A DNA stretch of 22,504 bases. It comes from Saccoglossus kowalevskii (Eukaryota > Hemichordata > Enteropneusta > Harrimaniidae). The notes beneath the pieces are model-generated. The model was given only the letters and a program-made list of their open reading frames with translations. It was not told the origin of the DNA and did not search any database. The stretch lies in assembly GCF_000003605.2 (NCBI RefSeq), contig NW_003156514.1, forward strand, positions 1 through 22,504, given 5' to 3'. Positions 10,166-20,700 of this stretch are shown in pieces; the stretch's first letter is position 1; every line of letters starts with the position of its first letter. A program made the translations under genes and the position numbers.

Positions 10166-10440
10166 GATGAAGCAGTTTGTCTAACAATTTGATAATAACT
10201 CAATGACTGCCACAACCATACTACATAGATGAAGCAGTTTGCCCAACACTTTGACAATAACCCAATGTCTGCCACAACCATACTACATAGATGAAGCAGT
10301 TTGCCTAACAGTTTGATAATAACTCAATGTCTGCCTCAACCATACTACATAGATGATGCAGTTTGCCTAACAGTTTGATAATAACTCAATGTCTGCCACA
10401 ACCATACTACATAGATGAAGCAGTTTGCCTTACAGATTGA
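10160..10440. repeat. 12-mer duplication, copy 1 (copy 2 at 10904-11184)
   Basis: Matches 10904-11184 at exactly 744 bp (12 x 62). Anchors are AACACTTT (10245 and 10989) and CTGCCTC (10331 and 11075). The copies part at the unit after GCCTTACAG: here it is full length (GATTGATAATAAC), there it is the 59-bp form (GATTGATAAC). Confidence 0.82.
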
Positions 10441-10639
10441 TAATAACTCAATGACTGGCACAACCATACTACATAGATGAAGCAGTTTGCCTAACAGTTT
10501 GATAATAACTCAATGTCTGCCACAACCATACTACATAGATGAAGCAGTTTGCCTAACAGTCTGATAATAACTCAATGACTGCCACAACCATACTACATAG
10601 ATGAAGCAGTTTGCCTAACAGTTTGATAATAACCCAATG

Positions 10640-10830
10640 TCTGCCACAACCATACTACATTGATGAAGCAGTTTGCCTAACAGTCTGATAATAACTCAAT
10701 GACTGCCACAACCAAACTACATAGATGAAGCAGTTTGTCTAACAGTCTGATGATAACTCAATGACTGACACAACCATACTACATAGATGAAGCAGTTTGC
10801 CCAACAGTTTGACAATAACCCAATGACTGC
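10640..10830. repeat. partial TCAAGGACTG-family block
   Basis: The TTGATGAAG unit, a TCTGATAATAAC unit with GTCTAACAG, a CTGATGATAA unit at 10747 with ACTGACAC and a GACAATAACCC unit repeat the second half of the block seen at 3240-3650. The first half (the ACTCAAGGACTG and GATTTTTAATAAC units) is absent, so this is a truncated copy joined to plain monomers on its left. Confidence 0.72.
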
Positions 10831-10903
10831 CACAACCATACTACATAGATGAAGCAGTTTGCCTAACAGTTTGATAATAACTCAATGACTGCCACAATCA
10901 AAC

Positions 10904-11184
10904 TACATAGATGAAGCAGTTTGTCTAACAATTTGATAATAACTCAATGACTGCCACAACCATACTACATAGATGAAGCAGTTTGCCCAACACTTTGACA
11001 ATAACCCAATGTCTGCCACAACCATACTACATAGATGAAGCAGTTTGCCTAACAGTTTGATAATAACTCAATGTCTGCCTCAACCATACTACATAGATGA
11101 TGCAGTTTGCCTAACAGTTTGATAATAACTCAATGTCTGCCACAACCATACTACATAGATGAAGCAGTTTGCCTTACAGATTGA
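10904..11184. repeat. 12-mer duplication, copy 2
   Basis: Second copy of 10160-10440. It is followed directly by a 59-bp unit, the TTGAAGAAG unit at 11271 and, five and eleven monomers later, further TTGAAGAAG units at 11581 and 11950, leading into the 1,110-bp HOR. Confidence 0.8.
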
Positions 11185-11664
11185 TAACTCAATGACTGGC
11201 ACAACCAAACTACATAGGTGAAGCAGTTTGCCTAACAGATTGTTAATAACTCAATCACTGCCACAACCATACTACATTGAAGAAGCAGTTTGCCTAACAG
11301 TCTGATAATAACTCAATGACTGCCACAACCAAACTACATAGATGAAGCAGTTTGCCTAACAGTTTGATAATAACTCAATGTCTGCCACAACCATACTACA
11401 TAGATGAAGCAGTTTGCCTAACAGTTTGATAATAACTCAATGTCTACCACAACCATACTACATAGATGAAGCAGTTTGCCTAACAGTTTGAGAATAACTC
11501 AATTTCTGCCACAACCAAACTACATAGGTGAAGCAGTTTGCCTAACAGATTGTTAATAACTCAATCACTGCCACAACCATACTACATTGAAGAAGCAGTT
11601 TGCCTAACAGTCTGATAATAACTCAATGACTGCCACAACCAAACTACATAGATGAAGCAGTTTG

Positions 11665-14340
11665 CCTAACAGTTTGATAATAACCCAATGTCTGCCACAA
11701 CCATACTACATAGATGAAGCAGTTTGCCTAACAGTTTGATAATAACTCAATGTCTGCCTCAACCATACTACATAGATGATGCAGTTTGCCTAACAGTTTG
11801 ATAATAACTCAATGTCTGCCACAACCATACTACATAGATGAAGCAGTTTGCCTTACAGATTGATAACTCAATGACTGGCACAACCAAACTACATAGGTGA
11901 AGCAGTTTGCCTAACAGATTGTTAATAACTCAATCACTGCCACAACCATACTACATTGAAGAAGCAGTTTGCCTAACAGTCTGATAATAACTCAATGACT
12001 ACCACAACCAAACTACATAGATGAAGCAGTTTGCCTAACAGTTTAATAATAACTCAATGTCTGCCACAACCATACTACATAGATGAAGCAGTTTGCCTAA
12101 CAGTTTGATAATAACTCAATGTCTACCACAACCATACTACATAGATGAAGCAGTTTGCCTAACAGTTTGAGAATAACTCAATTTCTGCCACAACCATACT
12201 ACATAGATGAAGCAGTTTGCCTAACAGATTGATAACTCAAGGACTGCCACAACCAAACTACATAGATGAAGCAGTTTGCCTAACAGATTTTTAATAACTC
12301 AATGACTGCCACAACCATACTACATTGATGAAGCAGTTTGCCTAACAGTCTGATAATAACTCAATGACTGCCACAACCAAACTACATAGATGAAGCAGTT
12401 TGTCTAACAGTCTGATGATAACTCAATGACTGACACAACCATACTACATAGATGAAGCAGTTTGCCCAACAGTTTGACAATAACCCAATGTCTGCCACAA
12501 CCATACTACATAGATGAAGCAGTTTGCCTAACAGTTTGATAATAACACAATGACTGCCACAACCATACTTCATAGATGAAGCAGTTTGCCTAACAGTTTG
12601 ATAATAACTCAATGACTGCCACAACCATACTACATAGATGAAGCAGTTTGCCTAACAGTTTGTTAATAACTCAATGACTGCCACAATCAAACTACATAGA
12701 TGAAGCAGTTTGTCTAACAATTTGATAATAACTCAATGACTGCCACAACCATACTACATAGATGAAGCAGTTTGCCCAACACTTTGACAATAACCCAATG
12801 TCTGCCACAACCATACTACATAGATGAAGCAGTTTGCCTAACAGTTTGATAATAACTCAATGTCTGTCTCAACCATACTACATAGATGATGTAGTTTGCC
12901 TAACAGTTTGATAATAACTCAATGTCTGCCACAACCATACTACATAGATGAAGCAGTTTGCCTTACAGATTGATAACTCAATGACTGGCACAACCAAACT
13001 ACATAGGTGAAGCAGTTTGCCTAACAGATTGTTAATAACTCAATCACTGCCACAACCATACTACATTGAAGAAGCAGTTTGCCTAACAGTCTGATAATAA
13101 CTCAATGACTGCCACAACCAAACTACATAGATGAAGCAGTTTGCCTAACAGTTTGATAATAACTCAATGTCTGCCACAACCATACTACATAGATGAAGCA
13201 GTTTGCCTAACAGTCTGATAATAACTCAATGTCTACCACAACCATACTACATAGATGAAGCAGTTTGCCTAACAGTTTGAGAATAACTCAATTTCTGCCA
13301 CAACCATACTACATAGATGAAGCAGTTTGCCTAACAGATTGATAACTCAAGGACTGCCACAACCAAACTACATAGATGAAGCAGTTTGCCTAACAGATTT
13401 TTAATAACTCAATGACTGCCACAACCATACTACATTGATGAAGCAGTTTGCCTAACAGTCTGATAATAACTCAATGACTGCCACAACCAAACTACATAGA
13501 TGAAGCAGTTTGTCTAACAGTCTGATGATAACTCAATGACTGACACAACCATACTACATAGATGAAGCAGTTTGCCCAACAGTTTGACAATAACCCAATG
13601 TCTGCCACAACCATACTACATAGATGAAGCAGTTTGCCTAACAGTTTGATAATAACTCAATGACTGCCACAACCATACTTCATAGATGAAGCAGTTTGCC
13701 TAACAGTTTGATAATAACTCAATGACAGCCACAACCATACTACATAGATGAAGCAGTTTGCCTAACAGTTTGTTAATAACTCAATGACTGCCACAATCAA
13801 ACTACATAGATGAAGCAGTTTGTCTAACAATTTGATAATAACTCAATGACTGCCACAACCATACTACATAGATGAAGCAGTTTGCCCAACACTTTGACAA
13901 TAACCCAATGTCTGCCACAACCATACTACATAGATGAAGCAGTTTGCCTAACAGTTTGATAATAACTCAATGTCTGCCTCAACCATACTACATAGATGAT
14001 GCAGTTTGCCTAACAGTTTGATAATAACTCAATGTCTGCCACAACCATACTACATAGATGAAGCAGTTTGCCTTACAGATTGATAACTCAATGACTGGCA
14101 CAACCAAACTACATAGGTGAAGCAGTTTGCCTAACAGATTGTTAATAACTCAATCACTGCCACAACCATACTACATTGAAGAAGCAGTTTGCCTAACAGT
14201 CTGATAATAACTCAATGACTGCCACAACCAAACTACATAGATGAAGCAGTTTGCCTAACAGTTTGATAATAACTCAATGTCTGCCACAACCATACTACAT
14301 AGATGAAGCAGTTTGCCTAACAGTTTGATAATAACTCAAT
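11665..14340. repeat. 1,110-bp 18-mer higher-order repeat, about 2.4 copies
   Basis: The clearest HOR in the window. Four kinds of anchor repeat at exactly 1,110 bp: the TCTGCCTC/TCTGTCTC unit (11754, 12864, 13974), the TTGAAGAAG unit (11950, 13060, 14170), CTGATGATAA (12412, 13522) and ACTTCATAG (12567, 13677). 1,110 equals 18 monomers, two of them the 59-bp type. Aligned copies differ by isolated substitutions only: ACCACAACC/GCCACAACC at 12001/13111, AACACAATG/AACTCAATG at 12546/13656, GACTGCC/GACAGCC near 12615/13725, and GTCTC/GCCTC with GTAGTTT/GCAGTTT around 12867-12892. No length difference was noticed between copies, which points to recent tandem duplication of an 18-mer. Confidence 0.9.
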
Positions 14341-14562
14341 GTCTGCCTCAACCAAACTACATAGATGATGCAGTTTGTCTAACTGTTTGATAATAACTCA
14401 ATGTCTGCCACAACCATACTACATAGATGAAGCAGTTTGCCTAACAGTTTGATAATAACTCAATGTCTACCACAACCATACTACATAGATGAAGCAGTTT
14501 GCCTAACAGTTTGAGAATAACTCAATGTCTGCCACAACCAAACTACATAGGTGAAGCATTTG
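14059..14562. repeat. ~500-bp block, copy 2 (copy 1 at 590-1093)
   Basis: Right-hand copy of the block described at 590-1093. Its first part is also the tail of the third 1,110-bp HOR copy, which leaves the 18-mer order at about 14340 and continues in the order seen at 874-1093. The TCTGCCTC unit at 14343 carries CAAACT, whereas the thirteen other GCCTC/GTCTC units carry CATACT, so it looks like a hybrid monomer. Confidence 0.77.
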
Positions 14563-14770
14563 CCCAACAGATTGATAATAACTCAATGTCTGCCACAACC
14601 ATACTACATTGATGAAGCAGTTTGCCTAACAGTTTGATAATAACACAATGACTGCCACAACCATACTACATAGATGAAGCAATTTGCCTAACAGTTTGAT
14701 AATAACTCGATGACTGCCACAACCATACTACATAGATGAAGCAGTTTGCCTACAGTTCGCTAATAATTCA
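14545..14770. repeat. irregular monomers ending the HOR domain
   Basis: Small losses cluster here: GTGAAGCATTTGCCC (one CAG shortened) near 14551 and GCCTACAGTTCGCTAATAATTC near 14750. Between them lie AACACAATG, GAAGCAATTTG and AACTCGATG variants. After this point the monomers are mostly full-length 62-bp forms with variable order. Confidence 0.65.
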
Positions 14771-15002
14771 ATGACTGCCACAACCATACTACATAGATGA
14801 AGCAGTTTGCCTAACAGATTGATAATAACTCAATGACTGCCACAACCATACTACATAGATGAAGCAGTTTGCCTAACAGTCTGATAATAACTCAATGTCT
14901 GCCACAACCATACTACATAGATGAAGCAGTTTGCCTAACAGTCTGATAATAACGCAATGACTGCCACAACCATACTACATAGATGAAGCAGTTTGCCTAA
15001 CA

Positions 15003-15300
15003 GTTTGATAATAACTCAATGACTGCAACAACCAAACTACATAGATGAAACAGTTTGCCTAACAGATTGATAATAACTCAATGACTGCCCCAACCATACT
15101 ACATAGCTGAAGCAGTTTGCCTAACAGTTTGATAATAACTCAATGACTGCCACAACCAAACTACATAGATGAAGCAGTTTGCCTAACAGTTTGATAACTC
15201 AATGACTGTCACAACCATACTACATAGATGAAGCACTTTGCCTAACAGATTGATAATAATTCAATGACTGCCACAACCATACTACATAGATGAAGCAGTT
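15003..15300. repeat. ACTGCAACAACC block, copy 1 of three
   Basis: Ordered rare variants: ACTGCAACAACC with GATGAAACAG, GCCCCAACC with TAGCTGAAG, a CAAACT unit, a 59-bp unit of the uncommon GTTTGATAACTC type with ACTGTCAC and GAAGCACTTTG, then AATAATTCAATG. The same order occurs at 21644-21960 at a constant 6,645-bp offset (15021/21666 and 15204/21849), and in shortened form at 20470-20700. Confidence 0.8.
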
Positions 15301-15617
15301 TGCCTAACAGTCTGATAATAACGCAATGACTGCCACAACCATACTACATAGATGAAACAGTTTGCCTAACAGTCTGATAATAACTCAATGACTGCCACAA
15401 CCATACTACATAGATGAAGCAGTTTGCCTAACAGCCTGATAATATCTCAATGACTGCCACAACCATACTACATAGATGAAGCAGTTTGCCTAACAGTTTG
15501 ATAATAACTCAATGACTGCCACAACCAAACTACATAGATGAAGCAGTTTGCCTAACAGATTGATAATAACTCAATGACTGCCACAACCTTACTACATAGA
15601 TGAAGCAGTTTGCCTAA
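15300..15617. repeat. AGCCTGATAATATC block, copy 2 (copy 1 at 8320-8635)
   Basis: Second copy of the tagged block at 8320-8635. It differs by GATGAAACAG in one unit and by ACTGCC instead of ACTGAC before CACAACCTTAC. It then continues with GATTGTTAATAAC rather than AGTTTAATAATAAC, so the match ends there. Confidence 0.74.
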
Positions 15618-16057
15618 CAGATTGTTAATAACTCAATGACTGCCACAACCATACTACATTGATGAAGCAGTTTGCCTAACAGTCTGATAATAACTCAATG
15701 ACTGCCACAACCAAACTACATAGATGAAGCAGTTTGCCTAACAGTCTGATAATAACTCAATGACTGACACAACCATACTACATAGATGAAGCAGTTTGCC
15801 CAACAGTTTGACAATAACCCAATGTCTGCCACAACCATACTACATAGATGAAGCAGTGTGCCTAACAGTTTGATAATAATTCAATGACTGCCACAACCAT
15901 ACTACATAGATGAAGCAGTTTGCCTAACAGTTTGATAATAACTCAATGACTGCCACAACCATACTACATAGATGAAGCAGTTTGCCTAACAATTTGACAA
16001 TAACTCAATGACTGCCACAACCATACTACATAGATGAAGCAGTTTGCCTAACAGTTT

Positions 16058-16099
16058 GATAATAACTCAATGTCTGCCTAACAGTTTGCCTATCAGTTT
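16058..16099. repeat. 42-bp rearranged monomer
   Basis: The only strongly shortened unit noticed. After CAATGTCTGCC the sequence jumps straight to TAACAGTTTGCC, then TATCAGTTT, then the next GATAATAAC at 16100. Relative to the consensus this is a 32-bp loss (monomer bases 22-53) plus a 12-bp duplication of the GCCTAACAGTTT segment, net 20 bp shorter. The breakpoints fall at the shared CTGCC/TTGCC sequence and at the CAGTTT direct repeat, which suggests slippage or microhomology-mediated joining. The next unit is also odd (ACTCTATTTCTACC, CATATTACATAG). Confidence 0.82.
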
Positions 16100-17647
16100 G
16101 ATAATAACTCTATTTCTACCACAACCATATTACATAGATGAAGCAGTTTGCCTAACAGTTTGAGAATAACTCAATGTCTGCCACAACCATACTACATAGA
16201 TGAAGCAGTTTGCCTAACAGATTGATAACTCAATGACTGCCACATCCAAACTACATAGATGAAGCAGTTTGCCTAACAGATTGTTAATAACTCAATGACT
16301 GCCACAACCATACTACTTTGATGAAGCAGTTTGCCTAACAGTCTGATAATAACTCAATGACTACCACAACCAAACTACATAGATGAAGCAGTTTGCCTAA
16401 CAGTCTGATAATAACTCAATGACTGACACAACCACACTACATAGATGAAGCAGTTTGCCCAACAGTTTGACAATAACCCAATGTCTTCCACAACCATACT
16501 ACATAGATGAAGCAGTTTGCCTAACAGTTTGATAATAACTCAATGACTGCCACAACCATACTGCATAGATGAAGCAGTTTGCCTAACAGTTTGATAATAA
16601 CTCAATGACTGCCACAACCAAACTACATAGATGAAGCAGTTTGCCTAACAGTTTGATAATAAATCAATGACTGCCACAGCCATACTACATAGATGAAGCA
16701 GTTTGGCTAACAGTTTGATAATAACTCAATGACTGTCACAACCATACTACATAGATGAAGCACTTTGCCTAACAGTTTGTTAATAACTCAATGACTGCCA
16801 CAATCAAACTACATAGATGAAGCAGTTTGCCTAACAGATTGATAATAACTCAATGACTGCCACAACCATACTACATAGATGAAGCAGTTTGCCTAACAGT
16901 TTGATAATAACTCAATGACTGCCCACAACAATACTGCATAGATGAAGCAGTTTGTCTAACAGATTGATAACTCAATGACTGCCCACAACCATACTACATA
17001 GATGAAGCAGTTTGCCTAACAGTTTGAGAATAACTCAACGACTGCCACAACCATACTACATAGATGAAGCAGTTTGCCTAACAGATTGATAATTCAATGC
17101 CTGCCACAACCAAACTACATAGATGAAGCAGTTTGCCTAACAGATTGATAATAACTCAATGACTGCCAGAACCATACTACATAGATGAAGCAGTTTGCCT
17201 AACAGTTTGATAATAACTCAATGCCTGCCACAACCAAACTACATAGATGAATCAGTTTGTCTAACAGTTTGATAATAACGCAATGTCTGCCACAATCATA
17301 CTACATAGATGAAGCAGTTTGCCTAACAGTTTGATAATAACTCAATGACTGACACAACCAAACTACATAGATGAAGCAGTTTGCCTAACAGTTTGATAAT
17401 AACTCAATGCCTGCCACAACCAAACTACATAGATGAAGCAGTTTGCCTAACAGATTGATAATAACTCAATGACTGACACAAACATACTACATAGATGAAG
17501 CAGTTTGCCTAACAGTCTGATAATAACTCAATGACTGCCACAACCATACTACATAGATGAAGCAGTTTGCCTAACAGTTTGTTAATAACTCAATGACTGC
17601 CACAACCATACTACATAGATGAAGCAGTTTGCCTAACAGTTTGATAA

Positions 17648-17936
17648 TAACTCAATGTCTGCCACAACCATACTACATAGATGAAGCAGTTTGCCTTACA
17701 GATTGATAACTCAATGACTGGTACAACCAAACTACATAGGTGAAGCAGTTTGCCTAACAGATTGTTAATAACTCAATCACTGCCACAACCATACTACATT
17801 GAAGAAGCAGTTTGCCTAACAGTCTGATAATAACTCAATGACTGCCACAACCAAACTACATAGATGAAGCAGTTTGCCTAACAGTTTGATAATAACTCAA
17901 TGACTGCCACAACCATACTACATAGATGAAGCAGTT
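17648..17936. repeat. block shared with 4012-4300
   Basis: Carries the GCCTTACAG unit, the 59-bp ACTGGTACAACC/TAGGTGAAG unit and the TTGAAGAAG unit (17793) in the order described for 4012-4300, 13,636 bp away. It is an isolated island: the monomers on either side are of other types. It is also the only place right of 14.2 kb with the 59-bp ACTGGTAC unit. Confidence 0.76.
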
Positions 17937-17944
17937 TGCCTAAC

Positions 17945-18070
17945 AGTTTGATAATAACTCAATGTCTGCCACAACCCATACTACATAGATGAAGCAGTTT
18001 GCTAACAGTTTGAGAATAACTCAACGACTGCCACAACCATACTACATAGATGAAGTAGTTTGCTAACAGA
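17945..18070. repeat. monomers with clustered single-base indels
   Basis: Two adjacent units contain CACAACCCATAC (extra C) and GTTTGCTAACAG twice (one C lost), plus GAAGTAGTTTG. The patch lies just right of the 17648-17936 island and may mark its edge or a local consensus error. Confidence 0.62.
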
Positions 18071-18909
18071 TTGATAACTCAATGACTGCCACAACCAAAC
18101 TACATAGATGAAGCAGTTTGCCTAAAAGTTTAATAATAACTCAATGTCTGCCACAACCAAACTACATAGATGAAGCAGTTTGTCTAATAGTTTAATAATA
18201 ACTCAATGTCTGCCACAACCAAACTACATAGATGAAGCAGTTTGCCTAACAGTTTGATAATAACTCAATGTCTGCAACAACCATACTACATAGATGAAGC
18301 AGTTTGCCTAACAGTTTGATAATAACTCAATGTCTGCCACAACCATACTACATAGATGAAGCAGTTTGCCTAACAGATTGATAATAACTCAATGTCTGCC
18401 ACAACCATACTACATAGATGAAGCAGTTTGCCTAACAGTTTGAGAATAACTCAATGACTGCCACAACCATACTACATAGATGAAGCAGTTTGCCTAACGG
18501 ATTGATAATAACTCAATGACTGCCACAACCATACTACATTGAAGAAGCAGTTTGCCTAACAGTCTGATAATAACTCAATGACTGCCACAACCAAACTACA
18601 TAGATGAAGCAGTTTGCCTAACAGTCTGATAATAACTCAATGACTGACACAACCATACTACATAGATGAAGCAGTTTGCCTAACAGTCTGATAATAACTC
18701 AATGACTGCCACAACCATACTACATTGATGAAGCAGTTTGCCTAACAGTCTGATAATAACTCAATGACTGCCACAACTAAACTACATAGATGAAGCAGTT
18801 TGCCTAACAGTCTGATAATAACTCAATGTTTGCCACAACCATACTACATAGATGAAGCAGTTTGCCTAACAGTTTGATAATAACTCAATGTCTGCCACAA
18901 CCAAACTAC

Positions 18910-20340
18910 ATAGATGAAGCAGTTTGTCTAACAGTTTGAGAATAACTCAACGACTGCCACAACCATACTACATAGATGAAGCAGTTTGCCTAACAGATTG
19001 ATAACTCAATGACTGCCACAACCAAACTACATAGATGAAGCAGTTTGCCTAACAGATTGATAATAACTCAATGACTGCCACAACCATACTACATAGATGA
19101 AGCAGTTTGCCTAACAGTTTGATCATAACTCAATGTCTGCCACAATCATACTACATAGATGAAGCCGTTTGCCTAACAGTTTGATAATACCTCAATGTCT
19201 ACCACAACCATACTATATAGATGAAGCAGTTTGCCTAACAGTTTGAGAATAACTCAACGACTGCCACAACCATACTACATAGATGAAGCAGTTTGCCTAA
19301 CAGATTGATAACTCAATGACTGCCACAACCAAACTACATAGATGAAGCAGTTTGCCTAACAGATTGATAATAAATCAATGACTGCCACAACCATACTACA
19401 TAGATGAAGCAGTTTGCCTAACAGTTTGATAATAACTCAATGTCTGCCACAACCATACTACATACATGAAGCAGTTTGCCTAACAGTTTGATAATAACTC
19501 AATGTCTACCACAACCATACTACATAGATGAAGCAGTTTGCCTAACAGTTTGAGAATAACTCAATGTCTGCCACAACCATACTACATAGATGAAACAGTT
19601 TGCCTAACAGATTGATAACTCAAGGACTGCCACAACCAAACTACATAGATGAAGCAGTTTGCCTAACAGATTTTTAATAACTCAATGACTGCCACAACCA
19701 TACTACATTGATGAAGCAGTTTGCCTAACAGTCTGATAATAACTCATTGACTGCCACAACCAAACTACATAGATGAAGCAGTTTGTCTAACAGTCTGATG
19801 ATAACTCAATGACTGACACAACCATACTACATAGATGAAGCAGTTTGCCCAACAGTTTGACAATAACCCAATGTCTGCCACAACCATACTACATAGATGA
19901 AGCAGTTTGCCTAACAGTTTGATAATAACTCAATGACTGCCACAACCATACTTCATAGATGAAGCAGTTTGCCTAACAGTTTGATAATAACTCAATGACT
20001 GCCACAACCATACTACATAGATGAAGCAGTTTGCCTAACAGTTTGATAATAACTCAATGTCTGCCACAATCATACTACATAGATGAAGCCGTTTGCCTAA
20101 CAGTTTGATAATAACTCAATGTCTACCACAACCATACATATAGATGAAGCAGTTTGCCTAACAGTTTGAGAATAACTCAACGACTGCCACAACCATACTA
20201 CATAGATGAAGCAGTTTGCCTAACAGATTGATAACTCAATGACTGCCACAACCATACTACATAGATGAAGCAGTTTTGCCTAACAGATTGATAATAACTC
20301 AATGACTGCCACAACCATACTACATAGATGAAGCAGTTTG
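18910..20340. repeat. 924-bp 15-mer higher-order repeat, partial
   Basis: The CACAATCATAC unit with GAAGCCGTTTG occurs at 19141 and 20065, 924 bp apart, which equals 15 monomers with two of the 59-bp type. It is followed in both by a GTCTACCAC unit with a TATATAGATG variant (CATACTATATAG against CATACATATAG, one base shorter), then GAGAATAACTCAACGACTG (19255 and 20178), a 59-bp unit and a full-length GATTGATAATAA unit. The shared TATATAG change is private to these two units, which supports direct duplication. The matching parts are about 19060-19420 and 19984-20340; a related CAACGACTG string sits at 18940-19080. Confidence 0.8.
19490..20040. repeat. TCAAGGACTG block, distal copy inside the 924-bp HOR
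   Basis: This segment matches 13217-13767 of the 1,110-bp HOR at a constant 6,273-bp offset at three anchors: CAAG of the 59-bp unit (13348/19621), CTGATGATAA (13522/19795) and ACTTCATAG (13677/19950). The match includes GATTTTTAATAAC, TTGATGAAG, GTCTAACAG, ACTGACAC and GACAATAACCC in order. Private changes here are GAAACAG and ACTCATTGACTG. It lies between the two ends of the 924-bp repeat. Confidence 0.83.
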
Positions 20341-20469
20341 TCTAACAGTTTGATAATAACTCAATGTCTACCACAACCATACTACATAGATGAAGCAGTT
20401 TGCCTAAAAGTTTGAGAATAACTCAATTTCTGCCACAACCATACTACATAGATGAAGCAGTTTGCCTAA

Positions 20470-20700
20470 CAGTTTGATAATAACTCAATGACTGCAACAA
20501 CCAAACTACATAGATGAAACAGTTTGCCTAACAGATTTTTAATAACTCAAATGACTGCCACAACCATACTACATAGAGGAAGCAGTTTGCCTAACAGTTT
20601 GATAACTCAATGACTGTCACAACCATACTACATAGATGAAGCACTTTGCCTAACAGATTGATAATAATTCAATGACTGCCACAACCATACTACATAGATG
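20470..20700. repeat. ACTGCAACAACC block, shortened copy
   Basis: Carries ACTGCAACAACC with GAAACAG (20490), a GATTTTTAATAAC unit with an extra A in ACTCAAATG, a TAGAGGAAG change, the GTTTGATAACTC unit with ACTGTCAC and GCACTTTG, then AATAATTC. The TAGAGGAAG change is shared only with the copy at 21644-21960, but this copy lacks one monomer (the GCCCCAACC unit), so it is probably a deletion derivative of that lineage. Confidence 0.76.

Larger units (their letters stand above)
14770..17640. repeat. heterogeneous monomers with patches shared elsewhere
   Basis: About 46 monomers without one dominating HOR. Recognisable patches are 15003-15300 (shared with 20470-20700 and 21644-21960), 15300-15617 (shared with 8320-8635), a GACAATAACCC unit after ACTGACAC near 15810 and 16470, and 17084-17290 (shared with 5792-5998). 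Private variants include GCCCACAACAATACTGCATAG near 16921 and GCCCACAACC near 16981. No gene, RNA or unique sequence was seen. Confidence 0.72.

Noticed and set aside
12382-12624. Open reading frame of 80 codons on the minus strand
   Set aside because: It lies wholly inside satellite monomers, and its protein repeats with a period of 62 residues, that is 186 bp or three monomers. It opens at a TTG codon; the first ATG would give only 63 residues. It stays open because local variants remove the usual stops: T to A at 12547 turns an in-frame TGA into a Cys codon, and the near-identical HOR copy 1,110 bp away still has that TGA. It is not conserved and has no coding signal.
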